The position numbers and the translations under genes were made by a program. Below the pieces are notes generated by a model. The model made no database searches. It worked only from the letters and a program-made list of their open reading frames with translations, and was not told the DNA's origin. Shown piece by piece: positions 34,976 through 44,027 of a DNA stretch of 64,000 bases. The stretch comes from Agromyces mediolanus (lineage in GTDB: Bacteria > Actinomycetota > Actinomycetes > Actinomycetales > Microbacteriaceae). Position 1 is the first letter of the stretch. Each line of letters opens with the position of its first letter. The stretch spans positions 1-64,000 of the forward strand of contig NZ_JAMBNX010000012.1 in NCBI RefSeq assembly GCF_023715325.1, written 5' to 3'.

Positions 34976-36283
34976 GTGACGATCCCGGCCTACGGCGACC
35001 GCCTCTTCGGCGGCGCGCAGATGTTCGGCGACACCGGCTTGTTCGGCGGCTACGGCGAGGCCGACGCCGAGCGCCAACTGCCCGAGGAGCACTCCTCGAG
35101 GCGAAGCGACTTCGCACGCGACCGGGCGCGCCTGCTGCACTCGAGCGCGTTGCGGCGGCTCGCGGCGAAGACCCAGGTGCTGAGCCCGACGGCCGGCCTC
35201 GACTTCGCGCGCAATCGGCTCACGCACTCGCTCGAGGTCGCCCAGATCGGTCGCGAGCTCGCCGCCAACCTCGCGCTCGACCCCGACGTCGTCGATACGG
35301 CGTGCCTCGCGCACGACCTCGGCCACCCGCCGTTCGGGCACAACGGCGAGAAGGCGTTGAACGCCTGGTCGGCCGACATCGGCGGGTTCGAGGGCAATGC
35401 GCAGACGCTCCGCATCCTCACCCGGCTCGAGCCGAAGGTGTTCGACGCCGACGGACGCAGCTACGGGCTGAACCTCACCCGGGCAAGCCTCGACGCGAGC
35501 TGCAAGTATCCGTGGCCCGAGGAGCAGGGGGTCACCGATCCCTCCGGACGGCAGAAGTTCGGCTTCTATCACGACGACGTCGCGGTGTTCGAGTGGCTGC
35601 GGGCCGGGGCTCCCGAGCGCCGGCTCTGCATCGAGGCGCAGGTGATGGATCTGTCCGACGACATCGCCTACTCCGTGCACGACTTCGAGGACGCGGTCGT
35701 GAACGGCTACCTCGACGTCGAGGCGCTCGGCCGGCGGGTCGACCACGACGAGCTCGTCGCCTCGATGTACGAGTGGATCGGCGGGCAGCACTCGCACGAC
35801 GAGCTGATGGCCGCCTTCGACCGGCTCGACTCGCTCGAGCCGTGGCTCGACACGTGGAGCGGGAGTCGGCTCGACCAGGCCCGGCTCAAGAACCTCACGA
35901 GTCAGCTCATCGGGCGCTTCGCCCACGCGGCGACCGAGGCGACGCGGGCGGCGTTCCCCGTCGCGAGCCTCATCCGCTTCGACGGCGACGTCGTCGTGCC
36001 CCGCGAGATCCAGGCCGAGATCGCCGTGCTGAAGGGCATCGTCGCGGCCTTCGTGATGTCCCGCAACACGCGCCAGCCGATCTACCGGCAGCAGCGCGAG
36101 GTGCTGACCTCGCTCGCGGAGGTGCTCCTCGGGACGGGGGAGCAGCACCTCGACCCGGGCCTCGCCGAGGACTGGCGGGCCGCCGGCGACGACGCCGCGC
36201 GCAAGCGGGTCGTCGTCGACCAGGTGCAGAGCCTCACCGACCAGTCGGCGCTCGCCTGGCACGAGCGGCTCGTGCAGCGCTGA
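34976..36283 (+). CDS. dgt: Deoxyguanosinetriphosphate triphosphohydrolase-like protein
   Basis: HD-domain dNTP triphosphohydrolase. The 435-residue protein shows RLLHSSALRRLAAKTQV, then the metal ligands NRLTHSLEVAQ, DTACLAHDLGHPPFGHNGE and the later DDIAYSVHD. This pattern fits the subfamily 2 Dgt-like enzymes. It starts with GTG two bases after dusB, and dnaG follows after 62 bases; dusB-dgt-dnaG is a common actinobacterial order. Confidence 0.93.
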   Translation: MTIPAYGDRLFGGAQMFGDTGLFGGYGEADAERQLPEEHSSRRSDFARDRARLLHSSALRRLAAKTQVLSPTAGLDFARNRLTHSLEVAQIGRELAANLALDPDVVDTACLAHDLGHPPFGHNGEKALNAWSADIGGFEGNAQTLRILTRLEPKVFDADGRSYGLNLTRASLDASCKYPWPEEQGVTDPSGRQKFGFYHDDVAVFEWLRAGAPERRLCIEAQVMDLSDDIAYSVHDFEDAVVNGYLDVEALGRRVDHDELVASMYEWIGGQHSHDELMAAFDRLDSLEPWLDTWSGSRLDQARLKNLTSQLIGRFAHAATEATRAAFPVASLIRFDGDVVVPREIQAEIAVLKGIVAAFVMSRNTRQPIYRQQREVLTSLAEVLLGTGEQHLDPGLAEDWRAAGDDAARKRVVVDQVQSLTDQSALAWHERLVQR

Positions 36284-36333
36284 GCCGAGGCGACGACTCG
36301 GTGCGAACGGGCCCTCGCCGGCCCGGCTGAGCA

Positions 36334-36339
36334 TAGGAT
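36334..36339 (+). promoter_or_regulatory. -10 box of a probable leaderless dnaG promoter
   Basis: TAGGAT, six bases (GTGAGC), then ATG at 36346. The spacing decides for the ATG over the GTG at 36340, which would start only one base past the box. Confidence 0.6.
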
Positions 36340-36345
36340 GTGAGC

Positions 36346-38229
36346 ATGGCGGGCCGAATTCGACAGAGCGATGTCGAAGAGGTGAAATCCCGCACGAACA
36401 TCGCCGACATCATCGGCGAGTACGTGAGCCTGAAGTCCGCCGGCGTCGGCTCGATGAAGGGCCTCTGCCCCTTCCACGACGAGCGCAGCCCGAGCTTCAA
36501 CGTGCGCCCGGGCGTCGGCTTCTACCACTGCTTCGGCTGCGGCGAGTCGGGCGACGTCTACAGCTTCCTGCAGAAGATGGACCACGTCTCGTTCACCGAG
36601 GCCGTCGAGCGCCTCGCCGGGCGCATCGGCTACGAGCTGCACTACGAGGACGGCGGCCAGGCGAGCGACCACGGCAACCGGGCCCGGCTCCTCGCGGCGA
36701 ACCAGGCGGCGGCCGAGTTCTTCGCCGAGCAGCTGTTGCAGCCCATCGCCGAGGTCGGCCGCAGATTCCTCGGCGAGCGCGGCTTCGACGCCGAGGCCGC
36801 CAAGCGCTTCGGGGTGGGCTTCGCGCCGAAGAGTTGGGACGCGCTGACGAAGCATCTCCGAGGCCGTGGCTTCTCGACCGAGGAACTCGCGGCGGCCGGC
36901 CTCGTCTCGCAGGGCGACCGCGGCGTGTACGACCGCTTCCGCGGGCGCCTCGTCTGGCCGATCCGCGATGTCACCGGGCAGACGGTGGGATTCGGTGCCC
37001 GTCGGCTCCTCGACGATGACAACGGGCCGAAGTACCTGAACACCCCGGAGACGGCGATCTACCACAAGGCGCAGGTGCTCTACGGGCTCGATCTCGCCAA
37101 GCGCGACATCTCCCGCTCCCAGCGCGTCGTGGTCGTCGAGGGGTACACCGACGTCATGGCCTGCCACCTCGCGGGCGTCACCACCGCCATCGCGACCTGC
37201 GGCACCGCGTTCGGCGTCGATCACATCAAGGTGCTCCGGCGGGTCCTCGGTGACGACTCCGGGGTCGGCGAGGTCGTGTTCACCTTCGACGGTGACGAGG
37301 CGGGGCAGAAGGCCGCGATGCGCGCCTTCGCCGAGGAGCAGCGCTTCGCCGCGCAGACCTTCGTCGCCGTCGCGCCCGACGGGCTCGACCCCTGCGACCT
37401 GCGGCTGGCCCGCGGCGACCACGCGGTGCGCACGCTCGTCGACACCAAGGTGCCGATGTTCGAGTTCGTGCTGCGCCAGATCGTCGCCCGCTACGACCTC
37501 GACACCGTCGAGGGCCGGGTCTCGGCGCTGCGCCAGTCCGCGCCGGTCGTCGCCGAGATCCGCGACCCCGCGCTGCGCCCCGGCTACTCGCGCGAGCTCG
37601 CGCGCATGCTCGGCATGGACCTCGGCGAGGTCGGCCGTGCGGTCAAGGCGGCGACGAGCCGCAGCCGCTCGGGGGAGCGCGACCGGGGCCAGGGCGAGCG
37701 GCGCGCGCCGGGAGAGGGCGGCCAGACCGGCGGCCAGGCGGATGCCGCGGCGCGACCGTTCTCGATCGCGGAGCTGCCGAACGATCCTTCGACGCGGCTC
37801 GAGCGCGAGGTCCTCCAGGCGATGCTGCAGTACCCGGGTTCCGCCGAGCCCGCGCTCCTCGCGCACGCCGTCGAGGCGCGCTTCGAGAACCCCTCGCTCG
37901 CGGTCGTGCGCGACGGTGTCGCGGCGGCGCTCGCGGGCGGTGTCGAGGCGATCACGGTCGACCGGGTGATCGCCCAGGTGCCGGCGCCCTTCGCGAGCAT
38001 CGTGCAGCAGCTCGCGGTGCTCCCCGTCCCGCAGCGCAACGAGGCCGCGATCGCCGGCTGGGTGCGCGGGGTGCTCTCCTCCCTTGTCGACCGGGAACTG
38101 CTGCGGCAGAAGGTCGAGCTGATGGGCCGGCTGACGCGGCTCGCGGGGGAGGACCGGGCGAGCTACGAGATGCTGCAGCGCGCCATCGTCGAGATCGATC
38201 GCGAACGAGTGGCCCTCCGCGCCGAATGA
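36346..38229 (+). CDS. dnaG: DNA primase
   Basis: Synthesises RNA primers for replication. The 627-residue protein has the CHC2 zinc site (Cys41, His44, Cys62, Cys65: GLCPFHDERSPSF, FYHCFGCGESGD), the RNA polymerase core, a Toprim domain (VVVVEGYTDVMA, VFTFDGDEAGQKA) and a C-terminal helicase-binding region after a Gly/Arg-rich linker (about residues 438-470). Domains and length match bacterial primase. Confidence 0.96.
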   Translation: MAGRIRQSDVEEVKSRTNIADIIGEYVSLKSAGVGSMKGLCPFHDERSPSFNVRPGVGFYHCFGCGESGDVYSFLQKMDHVSFTEAVERLAGRIGYELHYEDGGQASDHGNRARLLAANQAAAEFFAEQLLQPIAEVGRRFLGERGFDAEAAKRFGVGFAPKSWDALTKHLRGRGFSTEELAAAGLVSQGDRGVYDRFRGRLVWPIRDVTGQTVGFGARRLLDDDNGPKYLNTPETAIYHKAQVLYGLDLAKRDISRSQRVVVVEGYTDVMACHLAGVTTAIATCGTAFGVDHIKVLRRVLGDDSGVGEVVFTFDGDEAGQKAAMRAFAEEQRFAAQTFVAVAPDGLDPCDLRLARGDHAVRTLVDTKVPMFEFVLRQIVARYDLDTVEGRVSALRQSAPVVAEIRDPALRPGYSRELARMLGMDLGEVGRAVKAATSRSRSGERDRGQGERRAPGEGGQTGGQADAAARPFSIAELPNDPSTRLEREVLQAMLQYPGSAEPALLAHAVEARFENPSLAVVRDGVAAALAGGVEAITVDRVIAQVPAPFASIVQQLAVLPVPQRNEAAIAGWVRGVLSSLVDRELLRQKVELMGRLTRLAGEDRASYEMLQRAIVEIDRERVALRAE

Positions 38230-38430
38230 GGCGGGCCATCCGTCCATCCGTGCAAACACGCGCATCCCTTGCGCGCTTGATTGCAGATCGGTAAACATTC
38301 CTCCGTCGAGGCGTCCTATCCTGCACGTTTCCATTCCCCGTGTGCTAGGTCTTGGGGATATCGAATCGCGGGCATGCGCCGGACCGGGCGCCGGCCCGCG
38401 ATGAACTCTGACAGGAAGAGGGACCCGGAT
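38230..38430 (+). promoter_or_regulatory. Upstream region of the peptide ABC operon
   Basis: This 201-base gap holds a TATCCT -10-like box at 38317-38322 with no clear -35, so a long 5' leader of about 100 bases is possible. I recognise no riboswitch or operator in it. AGGAAGAGGG near 38413 is the ribosome site for the binding protein. Confidence 0.35.
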
Positions 38431-40065
38431 ATGACATCCGCATCCACCACCGCGCGTCGCGGCATCGTCGCCGTCGCCGGCCTCTCGATCGCAGCGCTCG
38501 CGCTCGCGGGCTGCTCGGCCGGCGGTTCGAACACCTCGGGAGGCGGCGGTGACTCGATCACCATCGGCACGACCGACAAGATCACGACGCTCGACCCGGC
38601 CGGTTCGTACGACAACGGCTCGTTCGCCGTGATGAACCAGGTGTTCCCGTTCCTCATGAACACCCCGTACGGCAGCCCCGACGTCGAGCCCGACATCGCG
38701 GAGTCCGCGGAGTTCACCGCGCCGACCGAGTACACCGTGACGCTGAAGCCGGGCCTCAAGTGGGCGAACGGCAACGACCTCACCTCCTCCGACGTGAAGT
38801 TCTCCTTCGACCGTCAGCTGAAGATCGCCGACGAGAACGGCCCGTCGTCGCTGCTCTACAACCTCGATTCGGTCGAGGCCGTCGACGACACCACCGTCGT
38901 CTTCCACCTGAAGAGCGAGAACGACCAGATCTTCCCGCAGATCCTCTCGAGCCCGGTCGGCCCGATCGTCGACGAGGACGTCTTCTCGGCCGACGCGCTG
39001 ACCAGCGACGACGAGATCGTCAAGGGCGAGGCCTTCGCCGGTCAGTACGTCATCACGAGCTACAAGATGAACGAGCTCATCTCGTACGCGGCCAACCCCG
39101 ACTACGAGGGCATCCTCGGCGCGCCGAAGACCGACAAGGTCAACGTCAAGTACTACGCCGACTCGTCGAACCTGAAGCTCGACGTGCAGGAGGGCAACAT
39201 CGACGTCGCGTTCCGGAGCCTCTCCGCGACCGACATCGACGACCTCAAGAAGAACGACAAGGTGAAGGTCGTCGACGGCCCCGGCGGCGAGATCCGCTAC
39301 ATCGTCTTCAACTTCAACACCCAGCCGTACGGCGCGACGACGCCCGAGGCCGACCCGGCCAAGGCGCTCGCCGTCCGCCAGGCGGTCGCGGACCTCATCG
39401 ACCGCGACGAGATCGCCACGCAGGTCTACAAGGGCACCTACACCCCGCTGTACTCCTACGTCCCGGCGGGCCTCACCGGCCAGGTCGACGCGCTGAAGCC
39501 GCTCTACGGCGACGGCAACGGCGGCCCCGACGCCGACAAGGCGAAGGCGAGCCTCGAGGCTGCCGGCGTGACCGTCCCGGTCGAGCTGAACCTGCAGTAC
39601 TCGAACGACCACTACGGCCCGTCGTCGGGTGACGAGTACGCGCTCATCAAGGACCAGCTCGAGGCATCCGGCCTCTTCAAGGTGAACCTGCAGACCACCG
39701 AGTGGGTGCAGTACTCGAAGGACCGCAGCGCGGACGTGTACCCGGCCTACCAGCTCGGCTGGTTCCCGGACTACTCGGACGCCGACAACTACCTCACGCC
39801 GTTCTTCCTGATCGAGAACTTCCTGGCGAACCACTACGAGAACCAGGAGGTCAACGACCTCATCCTGCAGCAGGCGGTGACGGCCGACCCGGCCGAGCGC
39901 ACCGCGCTCATCGAGCAGATCCAGGAGAAGGTGGCGGCCGACCTGTCGACCGTGCCGTACCTCCAGGGCGCCCAGGTGGCGGTCGTCGGAGCCGACGTGA
40001 CGGGCGCCGAGGACACCCTCGACGCGTCGTTCAAGTTCCGCTACGCCGCGCTGGCCAAGGGCTGA
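38431..40065 (+). CDS. ABC transporter substrate-binding lipoprotein, family 5 (peptide/opine type)
   Basis: A 544-residue extracytoplasmic lipoprotein. The signal peptide ends in the lipobox LALAGC with lipidated Cys28, then a Ser/Gly linker. The SBP_bac_5 domain covers the rest (ITTLDPAGSYDNGSFAVMNQVFPFL, ALAVRQAVADLIDRDEIA, WVQYSKDRSADVYPAYQLGWFPDYSDADNYL). Substrates of this family include di- and oligopeptides, and the downstream permeases are Dpp/Opp-like. It is separated from them by a terminator-like hairpin, which probably gives more binding protein than permease. Confidence 0.92.
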   Translation: MTSASTTARRGIVAVAGLSIAALALAGCSAGGSNTSGGGGDSITIGTTDKITTLDPAGSYDNGSFAVMNQVFPFLMNTPYGSPDVEPDIAESAEFTAPTEYTVTLKPGLKWANGNDLTSSDVKFSFDRQLKIADENGPSSLLYNLDSVEAVDDTTVVFHLKSENDQIFPQILSSPVGPIVDEDVFSADALTSDDEIVKGEAFAGQYVITSYKMNELISYAANPDYEGILGAPKTDKVNVKYYADSSNLKLDVQEGNIDVAFRSLSATDIDDLKKNDKVKVVDGPGGEIRYIVFNFNTQPYGATTPEADPAKALAVRQAVADLIDRDEIATQVYKGTYTPLYSYVPAGLTGQVDALKPLYGDGNGGPDADKAKASLEAAGVTVPVELNLQYSNDHYGPSSGDEYALIKDQLEASGLFKVNLQTTEWVQYSKDRSADVYPAYQLGWFPDYSDADNYLTPFFLIENFLANHYENQEVNDLILQQAVTADPAERTALIEQIQEKVAADLSTVPYLQGAQVAVVGADVTGAEDTLDASFKFRYAALAKG

Positions 40066-40102
40066 TCCCCGACAGCCGGTAAGGTTTCTGAAGAACCGAA
40101 CG

Positions 40103-40133
40103 GGCGGCCCGCCTCTTCCGAGGGCGGGCCGCC
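40103..40133 (+). terminator. Intra-operon terminator after the binding protein gene
   Basis: GGCGGCCCGCC (40103-40113) pairs with GGCGGGCCGCC (40123-40133), followed by TTTCGTT. No new promoter is evident before the permease at 40162, so it probably attenuates the transcript instead of ending the operon. Confidence 0.75.
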
Positions 40134-40161
40134 TTTCGTTCCGTCCCGACGATAGGCGAAC

Positions 40162-41253
40162 ATGAGCTCAACGACGACCGCGCCGCCGACCACCCCGGGT
40201 GGCGCCCCCCGACGCCAGGAGAGATCCTCCGGCGGCAGCAGCCTCGGCAGGTACATCGCGATGCGCGCCCTGCTGATCATCCCGACCGTCTTCATCCTGG
40301 TGACGGTGGTCTTCATCGTCATGCGGGCGACCGGCGACCCGATCACCGCGAAGCTCGGCGACAAGCTGCCGCCCGCGCAGCTCGCCGAGGCGATCCACAA
40401 CGCGGGGTACGACCGGCCGTGGATCGTGCAGTACGTCGAGTACCTCGGCCAGATCTTCACCGGCAACTTCGGCACCACGGGCGACAACCGACCGGTCGTC
40501 GAAATCCTCGTGACGTACGGCACCGCCACCCTCGAGCTCGCGTTCTACGCCCTGCTCGTGGCCTTCATCGTCGGCATCCCGCTCGGCATGGTCGCCGCCT
40601 ACGTGCGCGACCGCTGGGGCGACGCGGTGCTGCGCGTCTTCGCGATCCTCTGCTACGCCACGCCGGTGTTCTTCGCCGGCATGCTCCTGAAGCTCGTCTT
40701 CTCGGTGTGGCTCGGGGTCCTCCCGGTCGCGGGCCGGGCCTCGACCGGCTCCGAGCTCGAGATGCAGTTCCTGCCGTTCACCACCGGCATCTACACGATC
40801 GACGCGATCCTGACCGGCGACCCCGCGGTGCTCGGAGACGTGCTCCGGCACGCGGTGCTGCCCGCGATCGCGCTCGGCCTGCTCACGGCCGGCGTCTTCC
40901 TCCGGCTCGTCCGCACGAACGTGATCGGCACGCTGTCGACCGACTACGTCGACGCGGCCCGCTCCCGCGGCGTCGCCGAACGCCGCCTCGTGACCAAGCA
41001 TGCCTACCGGCCGGCGCTCATCCCGATCGTGACCGTCATCGGCCTGCAGATCGCGCTCCTCCTCGGCGGGGCGGTGCTCACCGAGACCACCTTCGAGTGG
41101 AAGGGGCTCGGTTTCATGCTCGCCGAGTTCCTGAAGGCCCGCGACTTCGCCGCCGTGCAGGGCATCGTCGCCATGCTCGCCGTCATCGTCGCGCTCACCA
41201 ACTTCGTCGTCGACATCATCGCGGCGCTCATCGACCCGAGGGTGAGGTACTGA
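40162..41253 (+). CDS. ABC transporter permease (DppB/OppB-like)
   Basis: A 363-residue inner-membrane permease with about six membrane segments (first at RYIAMRALLIIPTVFILVTVVF). The binding-protein-dependent transport motif near DYVDAARSRGVAERRLVTKHAYRPALIPIVT is the EAA loop that contacts the ATPase. The insert between segments (residues about 190-230) is typical of DppB-type proteins. It lies two bases before the second permease. Confidence 0.92.
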   Translation: MSSTTTAPPTTPGGAPRRQERSSGGSSLGRYIAMRALLIIPTVFILVTVVFIVMRATGDPITAKLGDKLPPAQLAEAIHNAGYDRPWIVQYVEYLGQIFTGNFGTTGDNRPVVEILVTYGTATLELAFYALLVAFIVGIPLGMVAAYVRDRWGDAVLRVFAILCYATPVFFAGMLLKLVFSVWLGVLPVAGRASTGSELEMQFLPFTTGIYTIDAILTGDPAVLGDVLRHAVLPAIALGLLTAGVFLRLVRTNVIGTLSTDYVDAARSRGVAERRLVTKHAYRPALIPIVTVIGLQIALLLGGAVLTETTFEWKGLGFMLAEFLKARDFAAVQGIVAMLAVIVALTNFVVDIIAALIDPRVRY

Positions 41254-41254
41254 G

Positions 41255-42340
41255 ATGACCGCCACCACGACCTCCGCGACGCCCGTCGCCGTGCCGAAGC
41301 GCCGGCTGCGCGACCGCCTCCCCGTCGTGCATCAGCTGCGGCAGAGCGTCGGCCTCCAGCGAGGCATGCTCGTCGCGGGCCTCATCATCACCGGGCTCTT
41401 CATCCTCACGGCGATCTTCGCCCCGCTGCTCGCCCCGTACGGCTTCGCGCAGCTGCGCGGCGACGACGGGGCGTTCGGCAGCCAGCAGCCGCCCTCGGCC
41501 GAGCACCTCTTCGGGACCACCGTCGGCGGCTACGACGTGTTCTCCCGCGTCATCTGGGGCGCGCAGACCGCCCTCCTCGTCATCATCGTCGCGGTCATCG
41601 CCTCGATCATCGCGGGGGTGCTGCTCGGCCTCGTGTCCGGCTACTTCGGCGGCTGGTTCGACCGAGTGCTCGTGGTCGTCTGCGACGCGATCTACGCCTT
41701 CCCCTCGCTGCTGCTCGCGATCGCGCTGTCGATCATGATCTCCGGCGGGCAGTCGAGTCTCTGGGGCGGCATCCTCGCCGCGGCGCTCTCGATCACCGTC
41801 GTGTTCATCCCGCAGTACTTCCGGGTGATCCGTGCGGAGACCGTGCGGATCAAGGCGGAGGCCTACGTCGAGTCGGCGAAGGTGCTGGGCGCCTCGAACG
41901 GGCGCATCATGTTCCGGCACGTGCTGCGCAACGCGACGCGCACGCTGCCGCTCATCTTCACGCTGAACTCCTCGGAGGCGATCCTCACGCTCGCCGGCCT
42001 CGGCTTCCTCGGCTTCGGCATCGAGCCGACCGCGGCCGCCGAGTGGGGCTACGACCTGAACAAGGCGCTCTCCGACGTCACGAGCGGCATCTGGTGGACC
42101 TCGCTCTACCCGGGTCTCGCCATCGTCCTGGCGGTGCTCGGCATCACGCTCGTCGGCGAGAGCCTGAACGACCTCGCCGATCCGCGTCTGCGCGGACGGC
42201 GCCGGGTCGCTCAGGCCGCGGGTGAGGTCGCCGAGACCTCGGTCGTGCCCGGCGGCACCCTCACGGCCGGACCCGGTGGCCTCGACGGCCTCGAGAACGG
42301 CGAATCCTTCGACGAACACGGAATCGAGGTCAAGCGATGA
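41255..42340 (+). CDS. ABC transporter permease (DppC/OppC-like)
   Basis: A 361-residue permease with an OppC-type N-terminal segment (LVAGLIITGLFILTAIFAPLLAPY) followed by about five more. The EAA loop reads YVESAKVLGASNGRIMFRHVLRN. It partners with the gene at 40162. A hydrophilic C-terminal tail of about 45 residues follows the conserved NDLADPRLRGRR and is longer than usual. The stop overlaps the next start (ATGA). Confidence 0.92.
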   Translation: MTATTTSATPVAVPKRRLRDRLPVVHQLRQSVGLQRGMLVAGLIITGLFILTAIFAPLLAPYGFAQLRGDDGAFGSQQPPSAEHLFGTTVGGYDVFSRVIWGAQTALLVIIVAVIASIIAGVLLGLVSGYFGGWFDRVLVVVCDAIYAFPSLLLAIALSIMISGGQSSLWGGILAAALSITVVFIPQYFRVIRAETVRIKAEAYVESAKVLGASNGRIMFRHVLRNATRTLPLIFTLNSSEAILTLAGLGFLGFGIEPTAAAEWGYDLNKALSDVTSGIWWTSLYPGLAIVLAVLGITLVGESLNDLADPRLRGRRRVAQAAGEVAETSVVPGGTLTAGPGGLDGLENGESFDEHGIEVKR

Positions 42341-44025
42341 GCGCGGTCGTCGAGATCAAGAACCTTGGCGTGTCCTTCGCCACCGACGCCGGCGCGGTGA
42401 AGGCCGTCGACGACGTCTCGCTCGAGGTGGCCCGCGGCGAGGTGCTCGCCATCGTCGGCGAGTCCGGCAGCGGCAAGACCGTCACGGCCAAGACCATCCT
42501 CGGGCTGCTGCCGGAGACGGCCACCACGCGCGGCGCGGTGCTGCTGTCGAACCGGGAGGGGACGCGCGAGCGCGACGTCATCTCCCTCGGCCGCCAGCAG
42601 TTGCGCGAGATCCGGGGCACCGACGTGGCGATGGTGTTCCAGGAGCCCTCGACCGCCCTGAACCCGGTGTACACCGTCGGCTGGCAGATCATGGAGGGCC
42701 TCCGCGCGCACGGAGAGGTGTCGAAGAAAGAGGCGCGCGAGAAGGCGATCGAGATGCTCGCCAGGGTCGGCATCCCCGATCCCGAGACGCGGATCGATCA
42801 CTACCCCCACCAGTTCTCGGGCGGCCAGAAGCAGCGCATCGTGATCGCGATGGCACTCGTGCTCGACCCGGGCCTCATCGTCGCCGACGAACCCACGACC
42901 GCGCTCGACGTGACCGTGCAGGCCGAGATCCTCGACCTGCTGCGTCGCTGCCGCGACGAGTTCGGCACCGCGATCGTGCTCATCACGCACAACATGGGCG
43001 TCGTCGCCGATCTCGCCGACCGCGTCGCCGTGATGTACCAGGGCAAGCTCGTCGAGCAGGCCGGCGTGCGCGAGCTGTTCGCCGCCCCGCAGGCCGACTA
43101 CACGAAGGCGCTGCTCGCCGCGGTCCCGCACGTGGGGCACGGCACCGCGCGCGCCGCGGAGCGCGTCGCCGCCCGCGCCGAGGGCTGGGCCGGTGCCGCA
43201 CCCGTCGTCGAGGCCCGCGGGCTCGAGATCGTCTACCCCGGCCGCTTCGGCCGGCCCGGCTTCCGCGCGGTGGACGGCGTCGACCTCGTCATCCGCCCGG
43301 GTGAGGTGCTCGGACTCGTCGGCGAGTCCGGCTCCGGCAAGACCACGATCGGTCGCGCCATCGCCGGTCTCACGAAGGTGACCGGCGGGTCGCTCCAGGT
43401 GCTCGGGCACGAGATGAACGGCATCCGTGAGCGGGACTTCCGCCCCACCCGGAGCCGGATCGGCTTCGTCTTCCAAGACCCGGCGTCGAGCTTCAACCCG
43501 CTGCTCACGATCGCGGAGTGCGTCGCGGAGCCGCTCGTGATCCACGGCCGCGCGGCGGATGCCGCCGAGGCGCGCGGGCGGGTGGACGAGCTGCTGGAGG
43601 CCGTCCAGCTGCCGCGGGCGTACGGCGACCGGTACCCGCACGAGCTCTCCGGCGGTCAGCGTCAGCGCGCGAGCCTCGCCCGCTCGCTGGCCCTCGAGCC
43701 GGAACTCCTGATCGCCGACGAGCCGACGAGCGCCCTCGACGTGTCGGTGCAGGCGCGCGTGCTCGAGCTGTTCCGCGAGCTGCAGCAGGAGTTCGGCTTC
43801 GCGTCGCTGTTCATCAGCCACGACCTCGCGGTCGTCGACCTCTTGGCCGACCGCATCGCCGTGCTCTACCACGGCAAACTCGTCGAGGAAGGCACCGGCG
43901 CCGAGGTGCTCGGGGCACCGTCCGACCCCTACACCAAGCGCTTGCTGGCTTCGCTGCCCGTGCCCGATCCGATCGAGCAGGCCGCGCGCCGGGCGGAGCT
44001 CCGTCGCCTCCGGGAGGCCGACTGA
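42337..44025 (+). CDS. ABC transporter ATP-binding protein, fused DppD-DppF type
   Basis: A 562-residue protein with two complete ATPase domains. Domain 1 (about 1-270) has GESGSGKTVTAK, FSGGQKQRIVIAMAL and LIVADEPTTALDV. Domain 2 (about 285-550) has GESGSGKTTIGR, LSGGQRQRASLARSL and [13 protein letters not shown]. Each is followed by the oligopeptide-type C-terminal extension. One such protein can energise the heterodimeric permease alone, so the additional ATPase downstream is unexpected. Confidence 0.93.
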   Translation: MSAVVEIKNLGVSFATDAGAVKAVDDVSLEVARGEVLAIVGESGSGKTVTAKTILGLLPETATTRGAVLLSNREGTRERDVISLGRQQLREIRGTDVAMVFQEPSTALNPVYTVGWQIMEGLRAHGEVSKKEAREKAIEMLARVGIPDPETRIDHYPHQFSGGQKQRIVIAMALVLDPGLIVADEPTTALDVTVQAEILDLLRRCRDEFGTAIVLITHNMGVVADLADRVAVMYQGKLVEQAGVRELFAAPQADYTKALLAAVPHVGHGTARAAERVAARAEGWAGAAPVVEARGLEIVYPGRFGRPGFRAVDGVDLVIRPGEVLGLVGESGSGKTTIGRAIAGLTKVTGGSLQVLGHEMNGIRERDFRPTRSRIGFVFQDPASSFNPLLTIAECVAEPLVIHGRAADAAEARGRVDELLEAVQLPRAYGDRYPHELSGGQRQRASLARSLALEPELLIADEPTSALDVSVQARVLELFRELQQEFGFASLFISHDLAVVDLLADRIAVLYHGKLVEEGTGAEVLGAPSDPYTKRLLASLPVPDPIEQAARRAELRRLREAD

Positions 44026-44027
44026 GG

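Noticed and set aside
38230-38430. Possible riboswitch ahead of the peptide ABC operon
   Set aside because: I could not recognise any conserved riboswitch core or a terminator/antiterminator pair in this gap.
36082-39834. A 1250-codon open frame on the minus strand, antisense to dgt, dnaG and the peptide-binding-protein gene
   Set aside because: It is rich in Arg, Val, Gly and Asp as expected from reading high-GC genes backwards, and it crosses three well-supported plus-strand genes and their control regions. Similar long antisense frames at 8604-11573 and 13916-16129 were rejected for the same reason.
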